A stretch of DNA of 64,000 nucleotides from an uncultured Gammaproteobacteria bacterium (GTDB lineage: Bacteria; Pseudomonadota; Gammaproteobacteria; Arenicellales; JAANXG01): NCBI GenBank assembly GCA_947258785.1, contig CAMYJT010000007.1, positions 1 through 64,000 on the forward strand, read 5' to 3'. Under the pieces are notes generated by a model. That model was not told the origin of the DNA, made no database searches, and worked only from the letters and a program-made list of their open reading frames with translations. The position numbers and the translations under genes were made by a program. Below are positions 55,044 through 63,050 of the stretch, one piece after another. Within the stretch, counting starts at the first letter, position 1. Each line of letters begins with the position of its first letter.

Positions 55044-56290
55044 AGTCGGTCGGTGATCAGTTTGACAACCCGCTTGGCGTTACCGGGCGCGAGTGTCCAG
55101 CCGAGAGTCCCATGTCCGGTATTCAGCCACAGGTTGTCGTAGACCGTAGCACCGAGATAAGGCAGGTTGGACGGCGTGGCCGGACGCAGACCGGCCCAGA
55201 ATTGCGCTTTGTTGAAGTCACCGGCCATAGGAAACAGACCTCTCACGTTTTCGACGATGCGGTCGCAACGCCGATAATCAATTTGGCGGCCATAGCCGCT
55301 CAATTCGGCTGTTCCGGCCACTCTGAGGCGGTCGCCGAGGTTACTGTAGACCAGCTTGTGCTCATCGTCCGTGAGGCTGGTGGTCGGGCAGGAATGCGAT
55401 GAATCCGTCGGGATCGTCACAGAATATCCCTTGGCCGGATAGATGTTCAAGCGTATTCCATAAGGCCGCAGGAAGGGCGCCGAGTAGCTGCCCAGGCACA
55501 CGACGACATCGCGTCCGGAAAGGGTGCGGAAGCCGTCTGGAGATGCGATCTCCACACCAAGGATCCGCTTACCGGCCGGATCGCGATGCAGGGCCACGGC
55601 CTCGGAACCGAACAGGAATTTCACCGTGCGCGATTCGCAGACACGCGCCAGGGCGCGCGTAAATTTGAAGGCGTCTCCGCTCTCGTCCGCAGCGGAATAG
55701 GTGCCACCGACGACAGATTTTTTACAGTGCACGAACGCCGGATCGATGTCGGTGAGCCGGTCCTGATCAATGATCTCGAGCTGGCAACCGTGCCTGCGCA
55801 TGATGTCTGCTGTATGCAGCGCGGCCTCGAACTCACGGGCGTTACGATAGAAGTGCAGTATCCCTGCCGTCCGCTGGTCGTATTCAAGCGTTTCCCGTTG
55901 CCGGATGTCCTGCAGCAGGTCACGACTTTCGAGGCCGAGGCGAACCAGCTTGGCGATGTTGTCGGCCGTTCTGCGTGGCGTGCAGTTGGTCAGAAACGCG
56001 GCAATCCACCACCATTGCGTCCAGTCGAGACGCGGCCTGAACAGCAGCGGCGCCTCGCGGTCGAACAACCACTTCAAGATCTTTTGCGGCGCGGCGGGGT
56101 TCGCCCATGGCTCGGCGTGACTCACCGCTACCTGGCCGCCGTTGGCGTAGCTCGTTTCGAGTCCCGTATCCGGCTGCCGATCGACAACCACCACCGACAA
56201 ACCCGCTTGCTGTGCCCAGTAGGCCGTGGTCACGCCCACTACACCGGCGCCCAGCACGACGACATCGAATTGCTTGCGGGTGTCTGTCAT
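55040..56290 (-). CDS. dadA: D-amino acid dehydrogenase-like flavoprotein
   Basis: A 416-residue FAD-dependent oxidoreductase of the DadA family. The N-terminal FAD fold is VVVLGAGVVGVTTAYWA, followed by the ETSYANGGQVAVSHAEPWANP region, and the C-terminus LNTGHGTLGWTLAPGNAK is diagnostic. DadA oxidises D-amino acids (such as D-alanine) to 2-oxo acids, passing electrons to the respiratory chain. No alanine racemase is adjacent. It is the first gene of the run dadA, small ORF, pseudokinase, gabD. Confidence 0.92.
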   Translation of the reverse strand: MTDTRKQFDVVVLGAGVVGVTTAYWAQQAGLSVVVVDRQPDTGLETSYANGGQVAVSHAEPWANPAAPQKILKWLFDREAPLLFRPRLDWTQWWWIAAFLTNCTPRRTADNIAKLVRLGLESRDLLQDIRQRETLEYDQRTAGILHFYRNAREFEAALHTADIMRRHGCQLEIIDQDRLTDIDPAFVHCKKSVVGGTYSAADESGDAFKFTRALARVCESRTVKFLFGSEAVALHRDPAGKRILGVEIASPDGFRTLSGRDVVVCLGSYSAPFLRPYGIRLNIYPAKGYSVTIPTDSSHSCPTTSLTDDEHKLVYSNLGDRLRVAGTAELSGYGRQIDYRRCDRIVENVRGLFPMAGDFNKAQFWAGLRPATPSNLPYLGATVYDNLWLNTGHGTLGWTLAPGNAKRVVKLITDRL

Positions 56291-56350
56291 GGGGGAGGGA
56301 TACTAGACGGCCACCGAGTGGACTGCATCGGCGAAGCCCCGATCAAGCGG

Positions 56351-57049
56351 TCACGACGTGCTTGGTGTACCGCCGGTGGGCGCCAAGACAATATCGAAGG
56401 TCGCCGCACGCGCAGCGCCGGACGCCTTGCCGATGTGCGCGAATTCCACGATTAGCGCGGCCCGTTGATCTGTGGGCAGGCGGTTGAGAATGAAGTCCCA
56501 CTGATTCTCGGGGGAGTCCGCGGCGTACATCTGCGTCACCAGCGCGCGCGCCCGCGGCGGCGTGACGCTAAAGTGAATGTGTGGCGCGCGCCCCGGATAC
56601 GGGACCGGTTTGATCGTGCGAAAACGATACCGACCCAACTCGTCGGTGACCACGCGACCGTAACCCTGAAAACTGGGATCGATCGGCCGCGCACTGCGCT
56701 CGAGAGGGTGCCGGTAACGCCCGTTGGCGTCGCATTGCCAGATTTTCACTTCGGCCCCAGCGATCGGTACGCCGTTGACGTCGACAACACGTCCCAGTAC
56801 GTCTGCGATGACCCCCCGCGCCGTGCCGATTCGCCCCCGCACCCGGGTGAGGTCATTGTCGTCATCGAGCGGTGGAACGCTGGGATAGAACGGGCCTGCG
56901 GTCTGCCGCGGCGTTGGCGTCAGCGCCCGCAGTGGGGCCGCCCCTGCCAGTGACAGGCCGGCCGCCGCAAACCAGCGGATCAGGCGCCGTCGGCCGGCCG
57001 CCGCCGTGGATCGGGGGTCGCCGGTTCGATCGGTTTCAACATTCGGCAT
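56351..57049 (-). CDS. Tat-exported intradiol ring-cleavage dioxygenase-like protein
   Basis: A 232-residue protein of the protocatechuate 3,4-dioxygenase/catechol 1,2-dioxygenase superfamily. An N-terminal twin-arginine signal (GRRRLIRWFAAAGLSLAG) predicts export of a folded, iron-loaded protein. Fe(III) ligands are visible: Tyr in NGRYRHP, a second Tyr in QGYGRV, and His-x-His in APHIHFSV. The opening TPRQTAGPFYP is typical of the beta-subunit-like branch. No other aromatic-degradation gene is nearby, so the physiological substrate is not assigned. Confidence 0.87.
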   Translation of the reverse strand: MPNVETDRTGDPRSTAAAGRRRLIRWFAAAGLSLAGAAPLRALTPTPRQTAGPFYPSVPPLDDDNDLTRVRGRIGTARGVIADVLGRVVDVNGVPIAGAEVKIWQCDANGRYRHPLERSARPIDPSFQGYGRVVTDELGRYRFRTIKPVPYPGRAPHIHFSVTPPRARALVTQMYAADSPENQWDFILNRLPTDQRAALIVEFAHIGKASGAARAATFDIVLAPTGGTPSTS

Positions 57050-57526
57050 TGTTCATTCGTATGCGTATTCGAGCATTTACCATATCGCCATCACGGCTAT
57101 CGGCGCAAGCACCGCCCGCGGGGCATGGCCGGCTCAACCGCAACTTACAGCATGGATCCCGGATGTTGGCGACGGGATCGGACGCGGAGGCTGCCGTGCC
57201 GGTACACAGGAAAGCGGGACCCCAGCCCAACACCAAGACCTCGGTTTGTCTTACGAGTGAAGCGCAGATCCAGGTGATCGAGAAGGGGTCTGGGGCGGGC
57301 CAACCGCAAAGCTCCGGGTCATCATGCCGGGCCAGCACTTGGGCGAAGGTCCCCGCGGCCGCCAAGCCAGAAACGGTATGCGTATGGCGGGCAAAAGGGA
57401 AATTCGATCAAGTGAGTTATGCAGGAACGATTTTCAGTGCGACCGACTCGGGGTATATTGGCATTTGAGGCGTGTCCCGTTCAGCGGCAGCGCGCAGAGG
57501 AGGGCTGATGTGACAATTGATAACGG
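57050..57526. other. Intergenic region with no supported gene
   Basis: A 477-bp gap between the divergent dioxygenase and membrane-protein genes. Open frames run through it on both strands, but none has a recognisable domain, a good ribosome site or a natural amino-acid composition. It should contain the promoters of both flanking genes; no convincing -35/-10 pair was found by eye. Confidence 0.5.
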
Positions 57527-58312
57527 GTGGTCGTGACCATTAACGGGAGTTTGCGTAGTGGCCCGGGGCGGGCATCGGGGCCGGAGTTTGCGGTGGACTC
57601 CAGGCGTCTGCTCATTGTGGTCTTTTTCAGCTGCGTGGCCATCGAGATCGCGCTGTTCGTGCTGGATTGGAAGGTCAATCACGAGCGTGGCAGCTCGATC
57701 GGCGCCATTCGCCGGCTCTTCAACACTACCCGGGAAGACAGTTTGGCGTCTTGGTTCGGGGTGACGCAGACTTTTGTCGTCGCCCTGGTACTGTGGTTGA
57801 CCACGGCGATCGCCGCCAAGACCCAACCCAGCAGATGGAAGCGGGTCGGATGGATCGTCTTGGCCGTGTTCTTTACCTATATGGCGATTGATGATGGCGC
57901 GAAAATCCATGAACGGCTGGGCACGGCGTCGAAGTCTTTCGCGGTCACCAAGGACGCAGTGGGGATTTATCCCAGTTATGCATGGCAAGTGGTCTTCATG
58001 CCTCTGTTCGCCGCCATGGGACTGTTCATGTTGATTTTTCTCTGGCAGGAGTTGCCTCGTACCAAGGATCGCGTGCGGGTGTTCCTCGCACTGTCTTGTT
58101 TCGGTGTGGCGGTGGTATTCGATTTTTTCGAAGGCTTGGATGACGGTTACGCGTGGCTCATCGAAGAACTGGATGTTAAAAAACGGACGATCCGGCATTA
58201 TTCCAAATCCATCGAAGAAACCATAGAAATGCTCGGCATGACCATATTACTGGTTACCTTTCTCGACAATCTTATGCAACGGGCGCGAGTACTCACGGTC
58301 CGGTTTCGGTAA
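57527..58312 (+). CDS. Integral membrane protein with conserved acidic/His motifs, unknown
   Basis: A 261-residue membrane protein with about five spans (near 28-47, 75-95, 105-122, 150-170, 180-198). The start is a GTG at 57527 or 57533. Polar clusters sit at membrane edges: AIDDGAKIHERLG after span 3, FFEGLDDGYAW after span 5, and EETIEMLG before a last hydrophobic segment. This Asp, His-Glu, Glu-Glu pattern recalls membrane metalloenzymes, but I cannot place it in a family. The flanking genes are not informative. Confidence 0.72.
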   Translation: MVVTINGSLRSGPGRASGPEFAVDSRRLLIVVFFSCVAIEIALFVLDWKVNHERGSSIGAIRRLFNTTREDSLASWFGVTQTFVVALVLWLTTAIAAKTQPSRWKRVGWIVLAVFFTYMAIDDGAKIHERLGTASKSFAVTKDAVGIYPSYAWQVVFMPLFAAMGLFMLIFLWQELPRTKDRVRVFLALSCFGVAVVFDFFEGLDDGYAWLIEELDVKKRTIRHYSKSIEETIEMLGMTILLVTFLDNLMQRARVLTVRFR

Positions 58313-58386
58313 CCCGTACAACCCGAGGCGGTTCGCTCGGGCGACCAGCTAATTCAGGGTGCCTGACGCCGCTTATCCGACGCAGA

Positions 58387-60018
58387 TCAGATCTCTTCGG
58401 CGATCATTTTAATGGCGCCACACGGACATTCCGCAACGCACAGCCCGCAGCCTTTGCAGTAGTCGTACTTGAACTCGAATCGCTTGCCCGGCCCGAGTTT
58501 GGTGATGGCATTGTCCGGACACACCCCGTAACAGTTGTCGCACTCGAAGCAGTTGCCGCACGACAGACATCGGCGGGCCTCGAACAGCGCGTTAGTTTCA
58601 TCCAAGCCGCCGAGTACTTCCTCGAAGGTCGTCTGGCGCCGAATCTCATCGAGCATCGGTTGGACGGTTTGTTCCGCATCGGAGTAATACCAGGAATTCA
58701 ACAAGTCGAATCCCGCCAACTCATGTTTGGGTGGGGCAGTATAAGTCTTGCCGCGTAGGTAGGCGTCGATATGGCGCGCCGCTTTTTTACCGTGTCCCAC
58801 CGCCACCGTGATGGTGCGTTCCGCGGGCACCATATCACCCCCCGCGAACACGCCTCGATAACCGGTCATCATGTCCGGCCCCACCTCAACCACACCGCTT
58901 CGATCTATGGTCACGCCGGGTAGATTTTCGAGTATGCTGGTATCGACATTCTGGCCCAGCGCCAGAACGAGAGTGTCCGCTTTGATGGTCTCGAACTCAC
59001 CAGTAGGTTGCGGCCAGCCGTCGTCGTCTAACTCCATTTTTTCGATCGTAAAACTCTCTTCGTCGGCCGCTGTGATGGTGCGCAGCCAATTCACCACCAC
59101 CCCTTCTTCGAGCGCCTCGTCGATCTCGAAATCGTGCGCGGGCATTTGTTCACGGGTCCGTCGGTACACGATCACCGCCTCGTCGGCGCCCAGCCGTTTC
59201 GCGGTACGGGCGACGTCGACGGCGGTATTGCCGCCACCATATACCACCACGCGGCGTCCTAGCCTCGGTGGTTCGGCGTCGGTCTCCATACCGCGCAGGA
59301 CGCTTACCGCGTCCAATATACGTCCGGCGTCTGGAGTCGGTATGTTCACCCGCTTTGCCAAATGCGCCCCGATGGCCACGAAACAGGCGTCGTAGCCGCC
59401 TTCGTTCATGACTGCCGGTATATCGTTCACGCGGGTGTTGAGTTGCATGTCCACACCCAAATCGAGGATGCGCTGGATCTCAGCTTCCACGATGTCGCGC
59501 GGCAACCGGTACTTGGGAATGCCGAAGCGCATCATACCGCCCGCCAACGGCCCGGCCTCGTGGATCGTCACCTGATGACCCGCCAGGGCCAGGTGATAAG
59601 CGGCCGCGAGTCCGCTGGGTCCGGCCCCGACGACCAGCGCCTTTTTGCCAGTAGCCGCTTGGGTGATCTCGATACGCCATCCCTCCCGAATCGCCTGATC
59701 GCCGAGAAACCGCTCAACGGCATGGATATTGATCGCGCTGTCGAGCTGAGCGCGATTGCACGAGGACTCGCAGGGGTGGTAGCAGGCCCTGCCCATGATC
59801 GCGGGGAGGGGATTGTTGCGCATGATCTCTTGCCAGGCCCGGTTGTAGTCCCCTTCCTCGGCGTAATAGAGCCACTGCTGAATATTTTCCCCGGCTGGAC
59901 AGGCGTGGTTACATGGCGGCAAGCGGTCCAGATACACCGGCCGTTCGTTGCGCCAGGAGCCGGTTTTGTTCAGCAGGCTGCTGCCGACGTCGAGGGTGAT
60001 TGCAAATGGTGTTTTCAT
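58387..60018 (-). CDS. GltD-like NAD(P)H oxidoreductase with C-terminal ferredoxin domain
   Basis: A 543-residue flavoprotein. The N-terminal half of the glutamate-synthase small-subunit type carries a Cys cluster (CNHACPAGENI, CYHPCESSCNR), then two nucleotide folds (VVGAGPSGLAAA for FAD, VVVYGGGNTAVDVA for NADP). The last 65 residues are a 2[4Fe-4S] ferredoxin domain (CFECDNCYGVCP, CKGCGLCVAECPCGAI). It overlaps porB by 4 bp (ATGA). It should link NAD(P)H and ferredoxin-like clusters to the 2-oxoacid oxidoreductase, replacing the small delta subunit. Confidence 0.9.
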   Translation of the reverse strand: MKTPFAITLDVGSSLLNKTGSWRNERPVYLDRLPPCNHACPAGENIQQWLYYAEEGDYNRAWQEIMRNNPLPAIMGRACYHPCESSCNRAQLDSAINIHAVERFLGDQAIREGWRIEITQAATGKKALVVGAGPSGLAAAYHLALAGHQVTIHEAGPLAGGMMRFGIPKYRLPRDIVEAEIQRILDLGVDMQLNTRVNDIPAVMNEGGYDACFVAIGAHLAKRVNIPTPDAGRILDAVSVLRGMETDAEPPRLGRRVVVYGGGNTAVDVARTAKRLGADEAVIVYRRTREQMPAHDFEIDEALEEGVVVNWLRTITAADEESFTIEKMELDDDGWPQPTGEFETIKADTLVLALGQNVDTSILENLPGVTIDRSGVVEVGPDMMTGYRGVFAGGDMVPAERTITVAVGHGKKAARHIDAYLRGKTYTAPPKHELAGFDLLNSWYYSDAEQTVQPMLDEIRRQTTFEEVLGGLDETNALFEARRCLSCGNCFECDNCYGVCPDNAITKLGPGKRFEFKYDYCKGCGLCVAECPCGAIKMIAEEI

Positions 60019-61013
60019 TGTCCATTCCCCACCGTACTCAGGAGCTCGAATCTCTGGATATTGGCATCGGCGATGGCTTGAATCTTTGCCAACTGATCCG
60101 GATTTTTGAAGACATGGGCAAAGCGCCGCTGAATTTTCAGGTATTCCGTGACGTCTACCCGGCTGCGTATTTTGGTGGCGTTGGTGATTTCACCGTGTTC
60201 AGCCTCGAACAACGGATACAGACCGCACTCTACCGCCATGCGGGCGATCTTGATGGTGTCCTGAGGATGCGCACCCCAACCGAGTGGACACGGTACGAAG
60301 ATCTGGACATAGCGCGACCCGTGCAGCGCCATCGCCTTGATAATTTTCGCCTCCAAATCATGCAGGTCGTGGACGCTGGCGGTGGCCACATAGGGGATGT
60401 CGTGGGCCATGGCGATGAGTGGAACATTCTTGCCCTGGCCGAAATCCGCACCGGGCTGATCGCCGATCGGTTGCGTCGTCGCTGTGCGGGCGGCCCCCGG
60501 GGTCGCGCTCGAACGTTGCACGCCCGTGTTCATGTAGGCCTGGTTGTCGTAACAGATGTAGAGGACGTCATCGTTGCGTTCGAACATGCCGGACAGACAA
60601 CCGAAGCCGATATCGGTGGTGCCACCGTCACCGCCCTGAGCGATCACGCGCACCTCTGAGCGTCCTTTGACGCGCATGGCCGCGGCGACGCCGGTCGCCA
60701 CCGACGCAGCGTTTCCGAACAAGGAATGAATCCAGGGAATACGCCAGGCCGACTCCGGAGAAGGGGTGGTGAAGACCTCCAGGCAACCGGTGGCGTTAGT
60801 GGCGATCAGCTGGTTGTCCGTAGCGCGCATCGCCGCGTCAATGGCAAATCGCGCGCCGAGCGCCTCGCCGCACCCCTGGCAGGCTCGATGGCCGGAATCG
60901 AGTGAATTCGAGCGATCGGCCGTAGCCTGGACGGTGCGCAGTTGCTGGTCCAGAAGGCGGTTGCCTACCGTAAATGTTCCGGTTTGATAGAACTTGATCT
61001 GTTGATGCGCCAT
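60015..61013 (-). CDS. porB: Pyruvate:ferredoxin oxidoreductase beta subunit
   Basis: A 332-residue thiamine-diphosphate-binding subunit. The ThDP and cluster segment begins at HRACQGCGEALGARFAIDAA, and the Mg/ThDP motif is GGDGGTTDIGFGCLSG. CYDNQAYMNTGVQRS is typical of the pyruvate-type enzymes. It lies between porA (12 bp) and the GltD-like gene (4-bp overlap). The complex interconverts pyruvate plus CoA with acetyl-CoA, CO2 and reduced ferredoxin. Confidence 0.9.
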   Translation of the reverse strand: MAHQQIKFYQTGTFTVGNRLLDQQLRTVQATADRSNSLDSGHRACQGCGEALGARFAIDAAMRATDNQLIATNATGCLEVFTTPSPESAWRIPWIHSLFGNAASVATGVAAAMRVKGRSEVRVIAQGGDGGTTDIGFGCLSGMFERNDDVLYICYDNQAYMNTGVQRSSATPGAARTATTQPIGDQPGADFGQGKNVPLIAMAHDIPYVATASVHDLHDLEAKIIKAMALHGSRYVQIFVPCPLGWGAHPQDTIKIARMAVECGLYPLFEAEHGEITNATKIRSRVDVTEYLKIQRRFAHVFKNPDQLAKIQAIADANIQRFELLSTVGNGQ

Positions 61014-61025
61014 GGTGAGGTACCT

Positions 61026-62282
61026 CTACGTGGTCTTTGCAGCGGCGACTAAACCGATGTCGCGCAAAATATTTTCGGCGATCGATCCCGATCGCCGGAT
61101 ACTCTCTTCCCGCTCGAGTGCCCGGTTGACGACGTCTTTGTTGAGATCGAGGAAATGCAGGCCTTCCAGGTCGTCGTTGCTGGCCTTGGTAAATAGCCGC
61201 CGCAGCGAGGATTGGGTAATGGGGCGCCCTCCCAGCCCACCGATCACCGAGTAGACCGGCATCGCCCGACCACGCAACGCCATTCTCACGTTACTGGCGA
61301 GTATCCCACCCAAGCCGACGGCCAGGCATTTTTCGAACACCACCACCCGCTTCGCGTTCTCCAGCGTAGGCTGTAATGCGGCCAGCGGAAACGGCCGAAA
61401 AGCGCGTATAGACACGGCGCCGATCCGCAGGCCCTCGCTGCGCATGTCGTCGATCACTTCCTGCATCGTGCCGATCACGGAACCCAGTGTTACTACTACC
61501 GTTTCCGCATCGTCGATGGCGTAGGTGGCGACCAGACCGCCTGCTTCGCGGCCAAACACAGCTTTGAATTCCTCGGCAATCTCGGGTATGAATGACAGCG
61601 CCTGCATCTGCTTGTGATGGGCCAGATAGCGCACTTCGGTGAACGCCTCGGGTCCGACCATCGCACCGATGGATTTTGGTGCGGCGGGATCGAGAACCTG
61701 GCGCGGTTCAAAGGCCGGGAGGAATTTATCGGTCTGCTCTTGGTTTGGGACGTCCACGCGTTCGTAGGCGTGCGTCAGAATGAAACCGTCCATACACACC
61801 ATTACGGGCAGGCTGATCGCCTCGGCGATGCGAAAAGCCTGGATGTGTAGGTCGACCGCTTCCTGATTGGATTCCGCATACAGTTGGATCCACCCCGCGT
61901 CGCGCATGGACATGGAGTCGGTCTGGTCATTCCAGATGTTTATGGGTGCGCCGATCGCGCGGTTGCCGACGGTCATGACAATCGGCAGTCCTAGTCCGGA
62001 AGCGTTGTACACCGCTTCGGCCATGTACAGCAGTCCCTGACTGGCCGTCGCGGTATAACTCCTCGCCCCCGCCGCCGCCGAGCCAATGGCCACACTGAGC
62101 GCGGCGAACTCCGATTCCACGTTGATGAACTCACAGGGTTGCAAGCGGCCGCTTTTCACCCGTACGCCAAGGTCCTCGACGATGTGGGTCTGTGGGGTGA
62201 TCGGATACGCGCAGATCACCTCCGGTCGGCACAGTGCGACCGCCTCGGCGACTGCTCGAGATCCTTCGATCTGTTTCAACAT
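61026..62282 (-). CDS. porA: Pyruvate:ferredoxin oxidoreductase alpha subunit
   Basis: A 418-residue alpha subunit with the transketolase-type pyrimidine domain (AYPITPQTHIVEDLG, NVESEFAALSVAIGSAAAG) and the C-terminal domain that contacts CoA. The segment NIWNDQTDSMSMRDAGWIQ matches pyruvate rather than 2-oxoglutarate or branched-chain enzymes. It follows the gamma subunit by 14 bp. These enzymes are oxygen-sensitive in most organisms, so microaerobic or anaerobic use is likely. Confidence 0.9.
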   Translation of the reverse strand: MLKQIEGSRAVAEAVALCRPEVICAYPITPQTHIVEDLGVRVKSGRLQPCEFINVESEFAALSVAIGSAAAGARSYTATASQGLLYMAEAVYNASGLGLPIVMTVGNRAIGAPINIWNDQTDSMSMRDAGWIQLYAESNQEAVDLHIQAFRIAEAISLPVMVCMDGFILTHAYERVDVPNQEQTDKFLPAFEPRQVLDPAAPKSIGAMVGPEAFTEVRYLAHHKQMQALSFIPEIAEEFKAVFGREAGGLVATYAIDDAETVVVTLGSVIGTMQEVIDDMRSEGLRIGAVSIRAFRPFPLAALQPTLENAKRVVVFEKCLAVGLGGILASNVRMALRGRAMPVYSVIGGLGGRPITQSSLRRLFTKASNDDLEGLHFLDLNKDVVNRALEREESIRRSGSIAENILRDIGLVAAAKTT

Positions 62283-62296
62283 GAGTGACGTCTCCT

Positions 62297-62857
62297 TTAA
62301 TTGGAGTTTGCGCTTTCATACGCCGCTTCGGCGGCGCGTATATTCGCTTCACCGATGCTGCCGGGAAATTTTCGTCCTATGGCCTTGGCAACGGAGGCAA
62401 ACTTAACGGCGCCGGTCACCGCAGCCAGGGCGCCCAGCAAAGCCGCATTCGGGACCGCGCGTTTGACGTGCTGCATCGCCAGTTCGGTTGCGGGAACGCA
62501 GCGCACATGGTCCGCTGGAAGCTCCTGCACTGCCTCGGTGATGCCGAGCTCCTCGATTGTCCGGCCTGTATTGATGAGCACGTAACCTGTCGACGACAAC
62601 CCGGCGAACACATCGATGGCGTAAAACAACGTGGGATCCTGGATCACCAGCGCGTCGGGCTCCATAACCGGCTCGCGCAGGCGGATCTCGCGATCGTCGA
62701 TGCGGCAAAACGACACCACCGGCGCACCCATGCGCTCGGAACCGAAGCTGGGCACCGCCTGGGCGTGTTTGTCCTCGAGAAATGCCGCCACCGACAACAT
62801 TTCTGCGGCCGAGACTACGCCCTGGCCGCCACGCCCATGAATCCGAATTTGGAACAT
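62297..62857 (-). CDS. porG: Pyruvate:ferredoxin oxidoreductase gamma subunit
   Basis: A 186-residue gamma subunit, starting FQIRIHGRGGQGVVSAAEML, the family hallmark. SFGSERMGAPVVSFCRID and the C-terminal segment IGRKFPGSIGEANIRAAEAA are complete. First of the four subunit genes in transcription order, gamma-alpha-beta-GltD-like. It follows a 193-bp gap after the malic-enzyme/Pta-type gene, in which no gene is seen. Confidence 0.9.
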   Translation of the reverse strand: MFQIRIHGRGGQGVVSAAEMLSVAAFLEDKHAQAVPSFGSERMGAPVVSFCRIDDREIRLREPVMEPDALVIQDPTLFYAIDVFAGLSSTGYVLINTGRTIEELGITEAVQELPADHVRCVPATELAMQHVKRAVPNAALLGALAAVTGAVKFASVAKAIGRKFPGSIGEANIRAAEAAYESANSN

Positions 62858-63050
62858 TGCTCAGCCTCCTCTTGATTAGTGCTCGAACGAGTCAAGGTGG
62901 GGTTTCCACGCGGGGTGCTGCTGAAACGCTCCTGCCCCCCGGTGCAAAGCACGCCCCGGTGTGACCGGTGTGCGCGCAGACCTAGTCCAGCGCCAATCGT
63001 TGTAGTGCCTGCCCCGGACGTTTAACGGCATATATGGACCAAACGGCTTT

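Noticed and set aside
56872-57468. Plus-strand frame of 198 codons running from the dioxygenase gene into the following gap
   Set aside because: Low-complexity Ser/Ala/Gly/Pro composition, overlaps a real gene on the other strand, and has no ribosome site.
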